The notes under the pieces are model-generated. The model was given only the letters and a program-made list of their open reading frames with translations, ran no database searches and was not told the DNA's origin. The position numbers and the translations under genes are program-made. A stretch of DNA of 64,000 bases from Rhizobiales bacterium 62-17 (GTDB lineage Bacteria > Pseudomonadota > Alphaproteobacteria > Rhizobiales > Beijerinckiaceae): NCBI GenBank assembly GCA_001898965.1, contig MKVW01000003.1, positions 165,373 through 229,372 on the forward strand, read 5' to 3'. Below, piece by piece: positions 35,593-44,158 of this stretch; position 1 is the first letter of the stretch; every line of letters begins with the position of its first letter.

Positions 35593-36659
35593 CACGTCTG
35601 CTGATAGGTGCTCTTCACGCGGTCGAAGCGCCGCGCGGCGAGATCGTCTTCGTGCAACAGCAGAAACGTGTTGCCGTCGCCGGCCATGTCGTGGGGCATC
35701 ATCCGCGTGCCGCTGTAGAACTCGGCGCCCCAGGAGAAGAGATGACGCCAGGGCGTGAGGCCGGGCCAGGCGATTTCGCTGCCGTCGATTTCCTCTTCCG
35801 CATTGCCTTGAATGTCGGAGGGCCAGCCGCCGAGGCGGTCGCCGAAATTGGCCGTGACGGTATCGTCGCCGGCAACGAGATCGGCGCTTGGATGAAAGGC
35901 GAATTTGTGCGCGCCTTCCTGGAACCAATCCCAGATCTTGTTCCATTTGGCGCTGCCGCGCGCGAAAGCATATTTCCAATGGTGCGGCACGGTCAGCGCC
36001 GAGAAGGGGAAGAGCACTTCGGCTTGGGTCAGGCGTTCCCATTGCCAACTGCCGTCCTTGCGTTCGGCGCCCTGGCCGAAGCGGTCTGAATAATCGACGA
36101 GCCGATGCGGCCACTCGCGACGTTCCAGCGTGGTGATGTCAGGATGCCAGTGAACGGAGAGCTGGTCGCCGGTGATATCGTTGAAGATGCTGATGAGGCC
36201 GGTGTCGGGAAAATCCGGCGGGAAGCCGGCTTCGTGGACGAGCGTCGACAGATTGATCTGCGCGACGAAGGCTAATGGCATCGGCACGTACATATAGGCG
36301 GCCATGCCTTTGTGGCGAGCCACGACGCCGTCGAGATGTTCGGGCGGAATGTGCGTGTCGGGATGATCGCGCTGCAATTGTTCGAGCCCGTCACGAATGG
36401 TCGCGCCGCGCTGGTGCAGCGCCTCGGCCCGTTTCGCCGCATCGGGAAAGGCCGCGCGTTCGGGCCAGGCGAAATCCTTGGGCAGGTCGGGATTGCCGCC
36501 GATCTTGCTGAGGCCGACGGGCAGAGGGTCGTCGAGCTGCTGCTGGCGCACGAACAGGATCGACGGACGAACGGTCGCGGCGATGTCGCGGCTTTCGGCG
36601 CCGAGACCGGCGGCCCAAAGCGATTGTTCCAGATCGTGTGTCGAGCGAAAGGCAGGCAT
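35592..36659 (-). CDS. YwqG-like protein (DUF1963)
   Basis: 355 residues. DUF1963 signatures are the N-terminal KIGGNPDLPKDFAWP, PLAFVAQINL, GLISIFND, and the C-terminal LGGWPSDIQ preceding the last beta region. The family's function is not established; members are soluble, cytoplasmic and sometimes linked to toxin-immunity or peptide contexts. No such partner is visible here. It is convergent with parC, its stop overlapping the end of the parC terminator. Confidence 0.85.
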   Translation of the reverse strand: MPAFRSTHDLEQSLWAAGLGAESRDIAATVRPSILFVRQQQLDDPLPVGLSKIGGNPDLPKDFAWPERAAFPDAAKRAEALHQRGATIRDGLEQLQRDHPDTHIPPEHLDGVVARHKGMAAYMYVPMPLAFVAQINLSTLVHEAGFPPDFPDTGLISIFNDITGDQLSVHWHPDITTLERREWPHRLVDYSDRFGQGAERKDGSWQWERLTQAEVLFPFSALTVPHHWKYAFARGSAKWNKIWDWFQEGAHKFAFHPSADLVAGDDTVTANFGDRLGGWPSDIQGNAEEEIDGSEIAWPGLTPWRHLFSWGAEFYSGTRMMPHDMAGDGNTFLLLHEDDLAARRFDRVKSTYQQT

Positions 36660-36837
36660 GACCGAGGCGTTATGGACGATTTCGTGCCGTGGAGAAACCG
36701 GCCACTAGCCAGATGTTCACATGTTCCGCTTCCGGTATCGTCATCTAAGGTGCTGAAATCCGAAGGGAATGGCGTTAACCATTCGCAGGAGCCTTGATCG
36801 TGGCGATGAGCGCCGCGCCGGGCTCTTTGTCATACTC

Positions 36838-37380
36838 TTACTTGATCTTTGGTGTCTTGATGCAGCGATGGAGATCGTCAACCTGCGCGTCGTTGAGCAC
36901 GCGGCGCGGCAGCATGTGGAAGATGCGCGACGAATGATAGAAGAGGATCATGTGGCGATCCTCGGCCCATCGGAACAGATCGCCCCAGGGCAGGGCGGCG
37001 CGTCCCTGCTGGTTCTGCACGTCGATACCGTCCTCCGACCAGCTCAGGGTGAGCGGGTATTGGAAGCCTTTTTGTTCCCGAAAAACTTTGCGGGTCTGCC
37101 GCGGCATGGTGAAGAAATAGGCGACAAACATGCTGGCGGCGCCAACCCAAAACGCACCATGAACGATGATGCCAATCAGTTCGGGCGGCGGCCGATGCCG
37201 GGTCATGATGACAAAGCCGAGATAGGCGAGGGTGACGCAAATGGAGAAGACTAGAAAAAGCGGTCTTCGATATTGTTTGCGCACATGAAGCTTGTTCGCG
37301 GTGACATAGTCTTCCGGATCAAGTTGAAACGTGACGCTGCGGTTTTGCGCCTGGGGCGGTGCGGTGATCGGTTCGGTCAT
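36838..37380 (-). CDS. YcxB-like membrane protein
   Basis: 180 residues: N-terminal polar segment with VTFQLDPEDYVTAN, two membrane helices (about 40-60 and 70-92), then a cytoplasmic YcxB-type domain (LSWSEDGIDVQ, LPWGDLFRWAEDRHMILFY) ending in a conserved LPRR segment. The function of YcxB proteins is unknown; the C-terminal part resembles a PH-like domain. It stands alone upstream of the dodecin gene, separated by a terminator-like hairpin. Confidence 0.75.
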   Translation of the reverse strand: MTEPITAPPQAQNRSVTFQLDPEDYVTANKLHVRKQYRRPLFLVFSICVTLAYLGFVIMTRHRPPPELIGIIVHGAFWVGAASMFVAYFFTMPRQTRKVFREQKGFQYPLTLSWSEDGIDVQNQQGRAALPWGDLFRWAEDRHMILFYHSSRIFHMLPRRVLNDAQVDDLHRCIKTPKIK

Positions 37381-37435
37381 GGAAATGGCTGTGCCTTAAA
37401 GAAAAATCGTTATGCGGGCTGAAATGCCATCGCCC

Positions 37436-37465
37436 AAAACGGCTTTGATGACATGCATCAAAGCC
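37436..37465 (-). terminator. Intrinsic terminator after dodecin
   Basis: On the minus strand, stem GGCTTTGATG / CATCAAAGCC (37456-37465 and 37441-37450) with 5-nt loop, followed by GTTTT (37436-37440). It lies 51 bp past the dodecin stop. Confidence 0.7.
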
Positions 37466-37515
37466 TGGCAACCGTGCGATCGCCAGGCGATGCCGGAAGG
37501 CTTCGTAGCAGGTCG

Positions 37516-37725
37516 TCATTCCTCAAGCGTGAAGCCGACACGTAACGTCACCTGATAGTGGGCGACCTTGTCGTTATCGATGAAGCCACGCGTGTTGGTC
37601 ACTTCGAACCAGCGCATGTTACGCACGGTCTTGCCGGCGCGCGCGATGGCGTTCTCGATCGCCTCCTCGATTGAATCTTCCGAAGAGCCAACGAGTTCGA
37701 GAATTTTGTAGACATGATCTTTCAT
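37516..37725 (-). CDS. Dodecin
   Basis: 69 residues matching dodecin end to end: [26 protein letters not shown], the flavin-stacking Trp in [12 protein letters not shown], and [14 protein letters not shown]. Dodecins form hollow dodecamers that bind flavins (and in some bacteria CoA), acting as flavin buffers. The start at 37725 is favoured over the ATG two codons earlier because GGGGAG is 7 nt away from it rather than 1. Confidence 0.96.
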   Translation of the reverse strand: MKDHVYKILELVGSSEDSIEEAIENAIARAGKTVRNMRWFEVTNTRGFIDNDKVAHYQVTLRVGFTLEE

Positions 37726-37757
37726 GCTCATTCTCCCCAGTTGGTTGCGCGATCGAG

Positions 37758-37777
37758 CGCGCCGGCTGTCCGGCGCG
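37758..37777 (-). terminator. GC hairpin between oxidase and dodecin genes
   Basis: Perfect 8-bp stem CGCGCCGG / CCGGCGCG (37758-37765, 37770-37777) with a 4-nt loop, 44 bp after the oxidase stop. No T-run; a weak or factor-assisted terminator. Confidence 0.4.
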
Positions 37778-37820
37778 AGGATTATACGATGTCGAGCGGG
37801 GCGAGGCTAAGGATTTTGAT

Positions 37821-39020
37821 TCAAGGCCGTGGACTGGCCTTGCGATCGAAAATACCGGCGAATGTGGCGATTGCCGCTTCGGATTCGGCGCGGTCGGCCG
37901 TCTCATTGTCAATGCCATAGCCCCACATGTCATTCTCGCCAGCCTGTTGGACGACGATGCCATCGGGACGCGGAAGCGCCACGACGTTCCTATAGTAAAC
38001 GCCGTAACGTGCCTCGGGTTGCGCCGGCAGCCAGGCGATCTGGCCGCGCACTGGAATGATGCTCTCGTCCTTCCATAAAGCCCGCGCGCCATAGCCGGTG
38101 CAGTTGACAATGACGGATTGCTTCAGGCGCGCGAGATCGGCCGGCGTGTTGAACGTCATGGTTTCGATCTGACCGCCCTCGCGCAAAAAATCTTCGAGCA
38201 GCAAGCGCGACAGTTCGGTGACGTTGAACTGCATGCTGGTGCCGTGCCTGACGTAGTTCACCGGGAAGGGATGAGCCCCCGGTGCCAGCAGACGAAACGG
38301 TGGCGTGATATCGGCGAGCTGCTTCTTCTCATATTCGGCGAAATGAATGGCGCCGATGGCTCGCGGCTTCGGCGCATCGTCGGAGAGTGCATAGCGATCG
38401 GTCCAGGCGACAGGTTCGCCCGGCAAGCCCAGCAAGGTCTGATAGGTCGCATAGGATGTGCGCGCCATGTCCTCCCATAAAGCGGGGAAGGTCGGTGCCA
38501 CTTTGTCGGCATCGGCGATGCGCGAGTCCGGCGACCATGTGCCGGTGGCGCGAAACGAACGGGTCTGTGGCGGCCGCTCCTTGGCATAGATGGTGACCTT
38601 CGCGCCGGCACGCCGCAGCAACAGCGCGGATGTCAGGCCAAGCGCGCCGCAACCAATGACGGCGATGTCGCGCTTGCCGCCTTCCAGTGCATAACGGGCG
38701 GCGATCGTGCTCGATCCCCAGGAGAGCGACCAGCCGCTGCCGCCGTGACCATAGTTATGCACGACCCGCTTGTGGCCGACGGTCTCGACTTCGAGCCGTG
38801 GCCCGGCGGCCCGGAATGGGCGCATGCAGACGGTGATGCGCGTGATGCGGTCGGCGCTGAGCTTGATCGGCGCGAGCGGCGGCACGACAAAGCGCGGCAT
38901 CTCGTCGGTCATGATCGGCTTTTGGCTCACGTCCTCGGCGAAGGCGTGGCTGGCAACGGTGGCGCCAAGACCGGTCAGGCCGAGCATGAAGGCCCGGCGG
39001 TTGTTCGTCATCTGGTTCAT
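37821..39020 (-). CDS. Tat-exported FAD oxidase, circularly permuted D-amino-acid-oxidase homologue
   Basis: 399 residues. Residues 1-28 are a twin-arginine signal (NNRRAFMLGLTGLG, ending SHAFA), so the folded flavoprotein should act in the periplasm. The FAD motif VIGCGALGLTSALLLRRAG is at 121-139, preceded, not followed, by the DAAO substrate/FAD segment MRPFRAAGPRLEVE and HNYGHGGSGWSLSWG (66-102). In canonical DAAO these lie at the C-terminus. After the Rossmann motif come RSFRATGTWSP and VNCTGYGARALWKD...PVRGQI in normal order, and the protein ends where the displaced segment should begin. It likely oxidises a D-amino acid or amine with O2, giving H2O2; the substrate is unknown. Second Met (codon 4) is an alternative start. 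Confidence 0.82.
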   Translation of the reverse strand: MNQMTNNRRAFMLGLTGLGATVASHAFAEDVSQKPIMTDEMPRFVVPPLAPIKLSADRITRITVCMRPFRAAGPRLEVETVGHKRVVHNYGHGGSGWSLSWGSSTIAARYALEGGKRDIAVIGCGALGLTSALLLRRAGAKVTIYAKERPPQTRSFRATGTWSPDSRIADADKVAPTFPALWEDMARTSYATYQTLLGLPGEPVAWTDRYALSDDAPKPRAIGAIHFAEYEKKQLADITPPFRLLAPGAHPFPVNYVRHGTSMQFNVTELSRLLLEDFLREGGQIETMTFNTPADLARLKQSVIVNCTGYGARALWKDESIIPVRGQIAWLPAQPEARYGVYYRNVVALPRPDGIVVQQAGENDMWGYGIDNETADRAESEAAIATFAGIFDRKASPRP

Positions 39021-39103
39021 CTTTGTCTCGGGATGGCGAGTAAGAGGCGCCGATCTTGATTATAAAGACGGCAAGATTGCGGGCTGTCCTACGTTACCCA
39101 CAT

Positions 39104-40486
39104 CTAGCCGAGCAGCCCGCTCGTATAAACGGCGAGCGCAAAGCAGGCGGCGGCGATCGCCAGTATGAACCAGTAGAAGCCGGTCGAATGTTCCAAGGTG
39201 GCGTTCGACGGATTAGCCGGATCGTAGTGGACGTCGAGGACCTTGCCGACTGGATAGCGGGCAGTCGTCTTCTCGGCAGATTTACGTGAGCCAGACGTAG
39301 TGATGCCGTAGTTGATCTGGCGGCCGTGATAGTCGTGCCCATTGACCTGATAAACATATTCGACCGCCGGCGTATAGCGGGTGCGCGAATGTCCCTCTGG
39401 CGCATTGTTGACGGTCTTCACTTCGCTGACGACGATACGGCCTTGTACCGTGGGCCAATTGGCGGCGATGCGTGAGGCGCGTCGGCCGGTGATAGAGATC
39501 AGGAGCAGAAGCAAGCCGAAGCAGGTGGCAAAGACCGTCAGGGGCGGATTGCCCTTTGGCAGATACTGCCCGAGAAGGCTCGTCGCGTTGGTGACGAGAT
39601 ACCAAACGACAATGCCAAACAGGATGAGCGCGGCAAGCCCGATCAGGCAGCCTTTGCCGAGGCCGGCCGGCGGATCGCGTTCCAGCACGCAGTCCTTGGG
39701 ATCTTTAGGATTGTAAAACACTTTGACAGTGGCGCCGACCGGATAGCGCTGCAAAGTCGCTTCGGTATTGGCGCCGCCCGTGTCGTCGCCGAGGCTGATC
39801 CGCTGGCCGGTCCATTTGCGGCCCAGCGCGGTGAATTCATATGCAATAGCGGGCTCGTTGTGGACTTGAACCGTGTCGCTGGTGCCCTGGCTACGGCGCG
39901 CCCTGATGGCGGAGCGAGTGACACGGCCCATGGCGCTTGGCCAGTGCGCTGCCTTGCGCACCGCGATCAGCTTGACTGCCAGAGCCAGCACGAGGAGCAA
40001 GACCATCGGCGCGAAGATCAGGCTGATCCAGAAGTAGTCCGAGCTGGGCAAGGCGTCGCGCCAGCTATCACTGATGGCATCCATCAGATTGAAGCCAATG
40101 AAGAAGGTGGCGATGGTGCCGACGAAGACGGCGATGGCCCAGGCGGGCGGTTCCGACTTGCTGCTGATGCCTGTGGCGGGCGCGTTGTTGTCGTCCTCGC
40201 TCTTCCAGTCGCAAGCGCGATGCCAGGACGGATCGCGACGCAGATAGAGGCCGAGAATGTCTTTCAGTTGCGCCGCGTCGACCGTGTCGGCCGAGCGCCA
40301 GCTCTGGTCCTTGCGTTCGCAGTGGAGGCGGAAGGCACGATCTTCTGGGAAGGCTTCGATGTAAGTGCCGTCATCGGCTTCGAGATTGATATACCAGCCG
40401 GCGGGATAAGGGGCGGCGTCGATCGCAGCCGCGATATCGTTGAGCGTGGGTTTGGCGATGATGCGATCGTTGACGTTCAGTTCCAC
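39104..40486 (-). CDS. Membrane protein with two DUF3592 repeats
   Basis: 460 residues. An N-terminal soluble domain (about 1-95, with GWYINLEADDGTYIEAF) resembles an immunity-like fold. Then come helices near 115-135 and 150-172, a first DUF3592 unit (about 180-268; WPSAMGRV, YEFTALGRKWTGQRIS, RYPVGATVKVFYNPKDP), helices near 275-345, a second unit (about 355-435; WPTVQGRI, YVYQVNGHDYHGRQIN, RYPVGKVLDVHYDPANP) and a final helix. DUF3592 has no known function. The start is GTG with GGAG 7 nt upstream; the nearest ATG is out of frame. Confidence 0.8.
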   Translation of the reverse strand: MELNVNDRIIAKPTLNDIAAAIDAAPYPAGWYINLEADDGTYIEAFPEDRAFRLHCERKDQSWRSADTVDAAQLKDILGLYLRRDPSWHRACDWKSEDDNNAPATGISSKSEPPAWAIAVFVGTIATFFIGFNLMDAISDSWRDALPSSDYFWISLIFAPMVLLLVLALAVKLIAVRKAAHWPSAMGRVTRSAIRARRSQGTSDTVQVHNEPAIAYEFTALGRKWTGQRISLGDDTGGANTEATLQRYPVGATVKVFYNPKDPKDCVLERDPPAGLGKGCLIGLAALILFGIVVWYLVTNATSLLGQYLPKGNPPLTVFATCFGLLLLLISITGRRASRIAANWPTVQGRIVVSEVKTVNNAPEGHSRTRYTPAVEYVYQVNGHDYHGRQINYGITTSGSRKSAEKTTARYPVGKVLDVHYDPANPSNATLEHSTGFYWFILAIAAACFALAVYTSGLLG

Positions 40487-40564
40487 GGCCCAGCTCCATG
40501 GTTATCCATGGTCAGCCTAGACCTGTCTTCTTGTCGACGAATGTGCGCGGACGCACCGAGAGGT

Positions 40565-41311
40565 TCAGTCGAACACTTCCCAGCCGTCCATGCCGAGCCG
40601 TTCCTGCGGCAGAAAGCGGGCCTTGTAGGCCATCTTGCGCGAGCCATCGACCCAATAGCCGAGATAGAGATGGGGCAGGCCGAGGCGACGCGTGCGCTCG
40701 ACGTGGTCGAGGATCATGAACGTGCCGAGCGAGCGGTTGGCTTCGTCGGTATCGTAAAATGAATAGACCATCGACAAGCCATCGGAGAGCACGTCGGTCA
40801 GGCAGACGGCGACGAGCGGGCCGGTGCCGCGACCATTGATGGAGCTGTCGGGACCACGGCGGCGATATTCGACCAGCCGGGTTTCGACATGGGTGTCCTC
40901 GATCATCATCGTGTAGTCGAGCACGTTCATGTCGGCCATGCCGCCATCGCCATGGCGCGCGTCGAGATAGCCGCGGAACAGTGAATATTGTTCCGAGGTC
41001 GGCCGGGCGGGCAGAGAGGCGCCGATGAGGTCGCTGTTGGCGTCGAGCACACGGCGCATGTTGCGGGTCGGCTGAAATTCGTCGACGCGGACGCGCACGG
41101 AGACACAAGCTCGGCAGTCTTCGCAGGCGGGGCGATAGGCGATTGTCTGCGAGCGACGGAAGCCGCTTTCGGTCAGGGCATTGTTGAGGGCCACCGCCTT
41201 GCGGCCAACCAGATGGGTGAACACCTTCCGCTCCTCCCGCCCGGGCAGATAAGGGCAGGGCGAAGGGGAGGTGAGGTAGAATTGCGGGGCGTCGCGCGGT
41301 TCGCTCGTCAC
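40565..41311 (-). CDS. bpt: Aspartate/glutamate leucyltransferase
   Basis: 248 residues. Bpt hallmarks are [19 protein letters not shown] at the start, the Cys pair [12 protein letters not shown], and the acyltransferase core with [21 protein letters not shown] and [16 protein letters not shown]. The enzyme moves Leu from Leu-tRNA to N-terminal Asp or Glu of proteins, creating an N-degron for ClpS-ClpAP. GTG 41311 gives the family N-terminus; an in-frame ATG 11 codons up (41344) lacks a ribosome site. Usual length is about 250. Confidence 0.94.
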   Translation of the reverse strand: MTSEPRDAPQFYLTSPSPCPYLPGREERKVFTHLVGRKAVALNNALTESGFRRSQTIAYRPACEDCRACVSVRVRVDEFQPTRNMRRVLDANSDLIGASLPARPTSEQYSLFRGYLDARHGDGGMADMNVLDYTMMIEDTHVETRLVEYRRRGPDSSINGRGTGPLVAVCLTDVLSDGLSMVYSFYDTDEANRSLGTFMILDHVERTRRLGLPHLYLGYWVDGSRKMAYKARFLPQERLGMDGWEVFD

Positions 41312-41421
41312 GCTCCGAAGACTCCGACGTTCATCATTTGCCATGAGGTTAGCAAAAAGGCCTGCGAAAGCCAGAACATCTTGGCCGTGGACACTAGATA
41401 TTGAGCGAAAATGGCCTCCCC

Positions 41422-42048
41422 TTACCGCATGAGGGCATAAGGACCGCCGCGTTCGACGGCAGCGAGATAGGCCGGGCGGGCGTGGATGCGCTTGAGATAA
41501 GCAGCGGTTTTCGGCCGGGCCTTGCCGTCGCCCCGGCTGGCTGCCGCCTCGACCGGAAAGCTCATCTGGATGTCGGCGGCGGTGAAGGCATCGCCGGCGA
41601 ACCATTCGGATTGACCGAGCGCCTGTTCCCAATAATCCGCGTGCTGGCCGATCTGCGGATCGACGAAGCCAGCGATGGCGCCCTCGCCACCGGGAACCCG
41701 CGATAGAACCAGTTTCATCAAAAGCGGCGGCATGGCGGAGCCTTCGGCGTAATGCATCCACATGCGATAGCGGTGTCGCTCAGGCGTGCCCGCCGGCGGG
41801 ATCAGCCGGCCGTTGCCGTAGGTGTCGACCAGATATTCGAGAATGGCGCCGGATTCGGCGAAGGTCTGGCCATCGTCGGTGATGACGGGCGATTTGCCGA
41901 GCGGATGGATGGCGCGCAGGGCCGGTGGCGCCAGCATGGTTTTGGGGTCGCGCTCGTAGCGGACGATCTCGTAGGGGACGGCGAGTTCTTCCAGCAGCCA
42001 GAGCACCCGCTGCGAGCGGGAATTATTGAGGTGATGAACCGTGATCAT
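41422..42048 (-). CDS. Glutathione S-transferase
   Basis: 208 residues: thioredoxin-like N-domain (about 1-77; [18 protein letters not shown], with Ser/Asn/Arg at the catalytic position, and [11 protein letters not shown] for glutathione binding) and helical C-domain (about 90-200; [10 protein letters not shown]). A beta-like cytosolic GST conjugating glutathione to an electrophile; the substrate is unknown. The start at 42048 has AGGAT 5 nt upstream; the open frame extends 19 codons further. A TGAATGT palindrome lies 32 bp upstream of the start. Confidence 0.9.
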   Translation of the reverse strand: MITVHHLNNSRSQRVLWLLEELAVPYEIVRYERDPKTMLAPPALRAIHPLGKSPVITDDGQTFAESGAILEYLVDTYGNGRLIPPAGTPERHRYRMWMHYAEGSAMPPLLMKLVLSRVPGGEGAIAGFVDPQIGQHADYWEQALGQSEWFAGDAFTAADIQMSFPVEAAASRGDGKARPKTAAYLKRIHARPAYLAAVERGGPYALMR

Positions 42049-42079
42049 GAGGATCCTGAAGGGCTGGAGGGCTTGAATC

Positions 42080-42104
42080 TGAATGTAAATAGAATTAACA
42101 TTCA
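42080..42104. promoter_or_regulatory. TGAATGT-N11-ACATTCA palindrome
   Basis: Perfect 7-bp inverted repeat (42080-42086, 42098-42104) with an 11-nt AT-rich spacer, in the divergent gap between the GST gene and the DUF2306 gene. Spacing and symmetry are typical of LysR or TetR operators. Confidence 0.4.
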
Positions 42105-42201
42105 AAAATCAAAGAAGCAACTGCGGGCCGGCCGGCTTCGCTGCCATCGCGGACACCGGGACTTAGGTTACGGCTGAGCGTGGCGAAACTGGAGAAAAAC
42201 C

Positions 42202-42600
42202 ATGTCGCTTGCGCCATTGCTGGCCGCGCCGCTTGCCATTCAAATTCACGCCTTCGCGGCGATGAGCGCTTTCGCGCTGGGCCTGGTGCAGTTCGCGGCG
42301 CCCAAAGGCACGCTGCCGCATCGAACCATCGGCTGGCTCTGGGTGGGTTTGATGCTGGCGGTGGCGCTGTCATCGTTCTGGATTCATGAGCTGCGTCTGT
42401 TCGGACCGTGGAGCCCGATCCACTTCCTATCGATCTTCACCTTGGTGACGCTGCCGCTCGCGGTCTATGCGGCGCATAAGCATAAAGTGGCCACGCATCA
42501 GCGGGCGATGACCGCGATATTCCTGGGTGCGCTGGTCATCGCCGGCCTGTTCACCTTCATTCCCGGGCGTTTGATGGCGCGGGTCGTCTTTGGTGGTTAA
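42202..42600 (+). CDS. DUF2306 membrane protein
   Basis: 132 residues with four predicted helices and the DUF2306 pattern: QIHAFAAMSAFALGLVQF, PKGTLPHRTIGWLWV, FWIHELRLFGPWSPIHFLS, and HKVATHQRAM before the last helix. Conserved His residues at helix ends suggest haem or metal binding, as in the cytochrome-like relatives; the function is not established. GGAGA lies 7 nt before the start. Its end overlaps the convergent MFS gene by 4 bp. Confidence 0.82.
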   Translation: MSLAPLLAAPLAIQIHAFAAMSAFALGLVQFAAPKGTLPHRTIGWLWVGLMLAVALSSFWIHELRLFGPWSPIHFLSIFTLVTLPLAVYAAHKHKVATHQRAMTAIFLGALVIAGLFTFIPGRLMARVVFGG

Positions 42601-44006
42601 GCGGGGCAGCGCTGCTCAGCTTGCTGCTTGGCATCGTCGGCCGTGCGCTGCGGTGCTTTGAGCCCAAGAAATATCAGAAGCGCGCTGCCCAATAAGAGAA
42701 CGACAGCCAAGGCGAGAGACAGCAGCATGCCGCGCATGAAAGCCGCTTCGGCGATATCGCGAACGAGATAGCCGCAGACCGCCACCCCCAACATGCCGCC
42801 GATTTGCCGGGCGGTGTTGAGAACGCCCGAGGCCAGGCCGGCGCGCGAGGGGTCCACGGCCGAGAGCGTCACGTTGGTGATGGTCGGGACGACCAGGGCG
42901 AGGCCGCCGGCCGCCATCAGCATCGGCACGATGAGCATCGCATAGGAGCCGGTGGTCACAGCTGCAAGAAGCAGCAGATAACCGCTGGCCGCCAACACTT
43001 TTCCCAGCACCATCAGGCGCCGCGCACCCAGTCGTGTGATCAGGAGGCCGCTGGCGATATTGGCGACCATGAGGACAATGGTCATCGGCAGAAAGGCCAG
43101 GCCGGTCTCTTGCGGCGAGAATTTCTGCTGTCCTTGGAAGTACAGACTGAACACGAAGATCAGCCCGTAATAGGCGAAATTCAGCAGCGCGCCGCTGATG
43201 GAGGCGATGGTGAAGGTGCGCGACTGAAAGAGCGGGAGAGGCAACATCGGTGCCGTGGTCCTGGCTTCGATCGCGAGGAAAGCCGCCGTGGCGACGATGG
43301 CGACCGACGCCGCGATGAGGATCGCCGGATGCGTCCAGCCGAGTTGACCGGCCTCGATGAGCGCCAGGGCCAAAGCGGCGAGCCCAACGACGGCGATCAC
43401 TTGGCCGGGCCAGTCGAGGGATCGCTTTGCGTTGACGGGACTTGGCGGTGCGTAGCGCAAGGTGATCGCCACGCCGATCAAGCCGATCGGCAGATTGATG
43501 AGAAAGATGCTGCGCCAACCGAAATGGGCGACGAGAAAGCCGCCGACGACCGGTCCGGCCGCGAGCGCCATGCCGCCGATGGCGCTCCACCAGCCGATGG
43601 CGCGATGGCGGGCCGCCTCAACCGGGAAGGCCTGCTGCACAAGCGACAGCGAATTGGGAATGAGCAGCGCCGCGCCGGCCCCTTGAATGAGACGCGCCAC
43701 CACCAGCGTCAACAATGTGGGGGCGAGGCCGCAGGCGATCGAAGCCGCCGTGAACAGAACGAAGCCGATGAGGAAAACTTTGCGTGCGCCGAAGCGGTCG
43801 CCGAGCGTGCCGCCGGTGAGCAGGAGAGCGGCGAAGATCAGCGTGTAAGCATTCACCACCCATTCGAGGCCGGCGACGTTGGTTGCGAAATCGGACTGGA
43901 AGGCATCAAGCGCGACATTGACGACGCTGACGTCGAGGACAACGACGACGAAACCGAGCGCGGCGCCGATGAGCGTCAGGCGCGGGCGAGATTGAGACGG
44001 GGACAT
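42597..44006 (-). CDS. MFS drug exporter, DHA2 (14-helix) family
   Basis: 469 residues with 14 predicted helices. DHA2 signatures are LDVSVVNVALDAF (motif D1) in helix 1, GDRFGARKVFLIG (motif A) and GAGAALLIPNSLSLV (motif C region). EmrB/QacA-like, proton-driven export of drugs or toxic organics. The frame is open 51 codons upstream, but MSPSQSRPRL at 44006 gives a normal N-terminus. It is divergent from a LysR regulator at 44125, which probably controls it. Confidence 0.88.
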   Translation of the reverse strand: MSPSQSRPRLTLIGAALGFVVVVLDVSVVNVALDAFQSDFATNVAGLEWVVNAYTLIFAALLLTGGTLGDRFGARKVFLIGFVLFTAASIACGLAPTLLTLVVARLIQGAGAALLIPNSLSLVQQAFPVEAARHRAIGWWSAIGGMALAAGPVVGGFLVAHFGWRSIFLINLPIGLIGVAITLRYAPPSPVNAKRSLDWPGQVIAVVGLAALALALIEAGQLGWTHPAILIAASVAIVATAAFLAIEARTTAPMLPLPLFQSRTFTIASISGALLNFAYYGLIFVFSLYFQGQQKFSPQETGLAFLPMTIVLMVANIASGLLITRLGARRLMVLGKVLAASGYLLLLAAVTTGSYAMLIVPMLMAAGGLALVVPTITNVTLSAVDPSRAGLASGVLNTARQIGGMLGVAVCGYLVRDIAEAAFMRGMLLSLALAVVLLLGSALLIFLGLKAPQRTADDAKQQAEQRCPA

Positions 44007-44113
44007 CGAGACAAATCCGAATGACACAGGGGGTTGCCTCGAAATAGGTCCGTGCGGTCCCTGCGAAAATTCGGTATATCTGCGACTGATCCTTGAGATT
44101 TCGCACAGATGGG

Positions 44114-44158
44114 TCGATTGGCGAATGGTCGATTGGCAAATAATCGATTGGGAAGACA
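44114..44158 (+). repeat. Three 15-bp tandem repeats at the LysR gene start
   Basis: TCGATTGG recurs at 44114, 44129 and 44144, exactly 15 bp apart; the units differ only in their last seven bases. The array spans the start codon ATG 44125 and encodes a repeated (V/I)DW in the first ten residues. It could have arisen by replication slippage or act as a binding array for the regulator itself. Confidence 0.75.

Noticed and set aside
36701-36732. GTTCACATGTTC as an alphaproteobacterial LexA box
   Set aside because: The two GTTC halves are 4 bp apart, not 7, so it does not fit the GTTC-N7-GTTC consensus.
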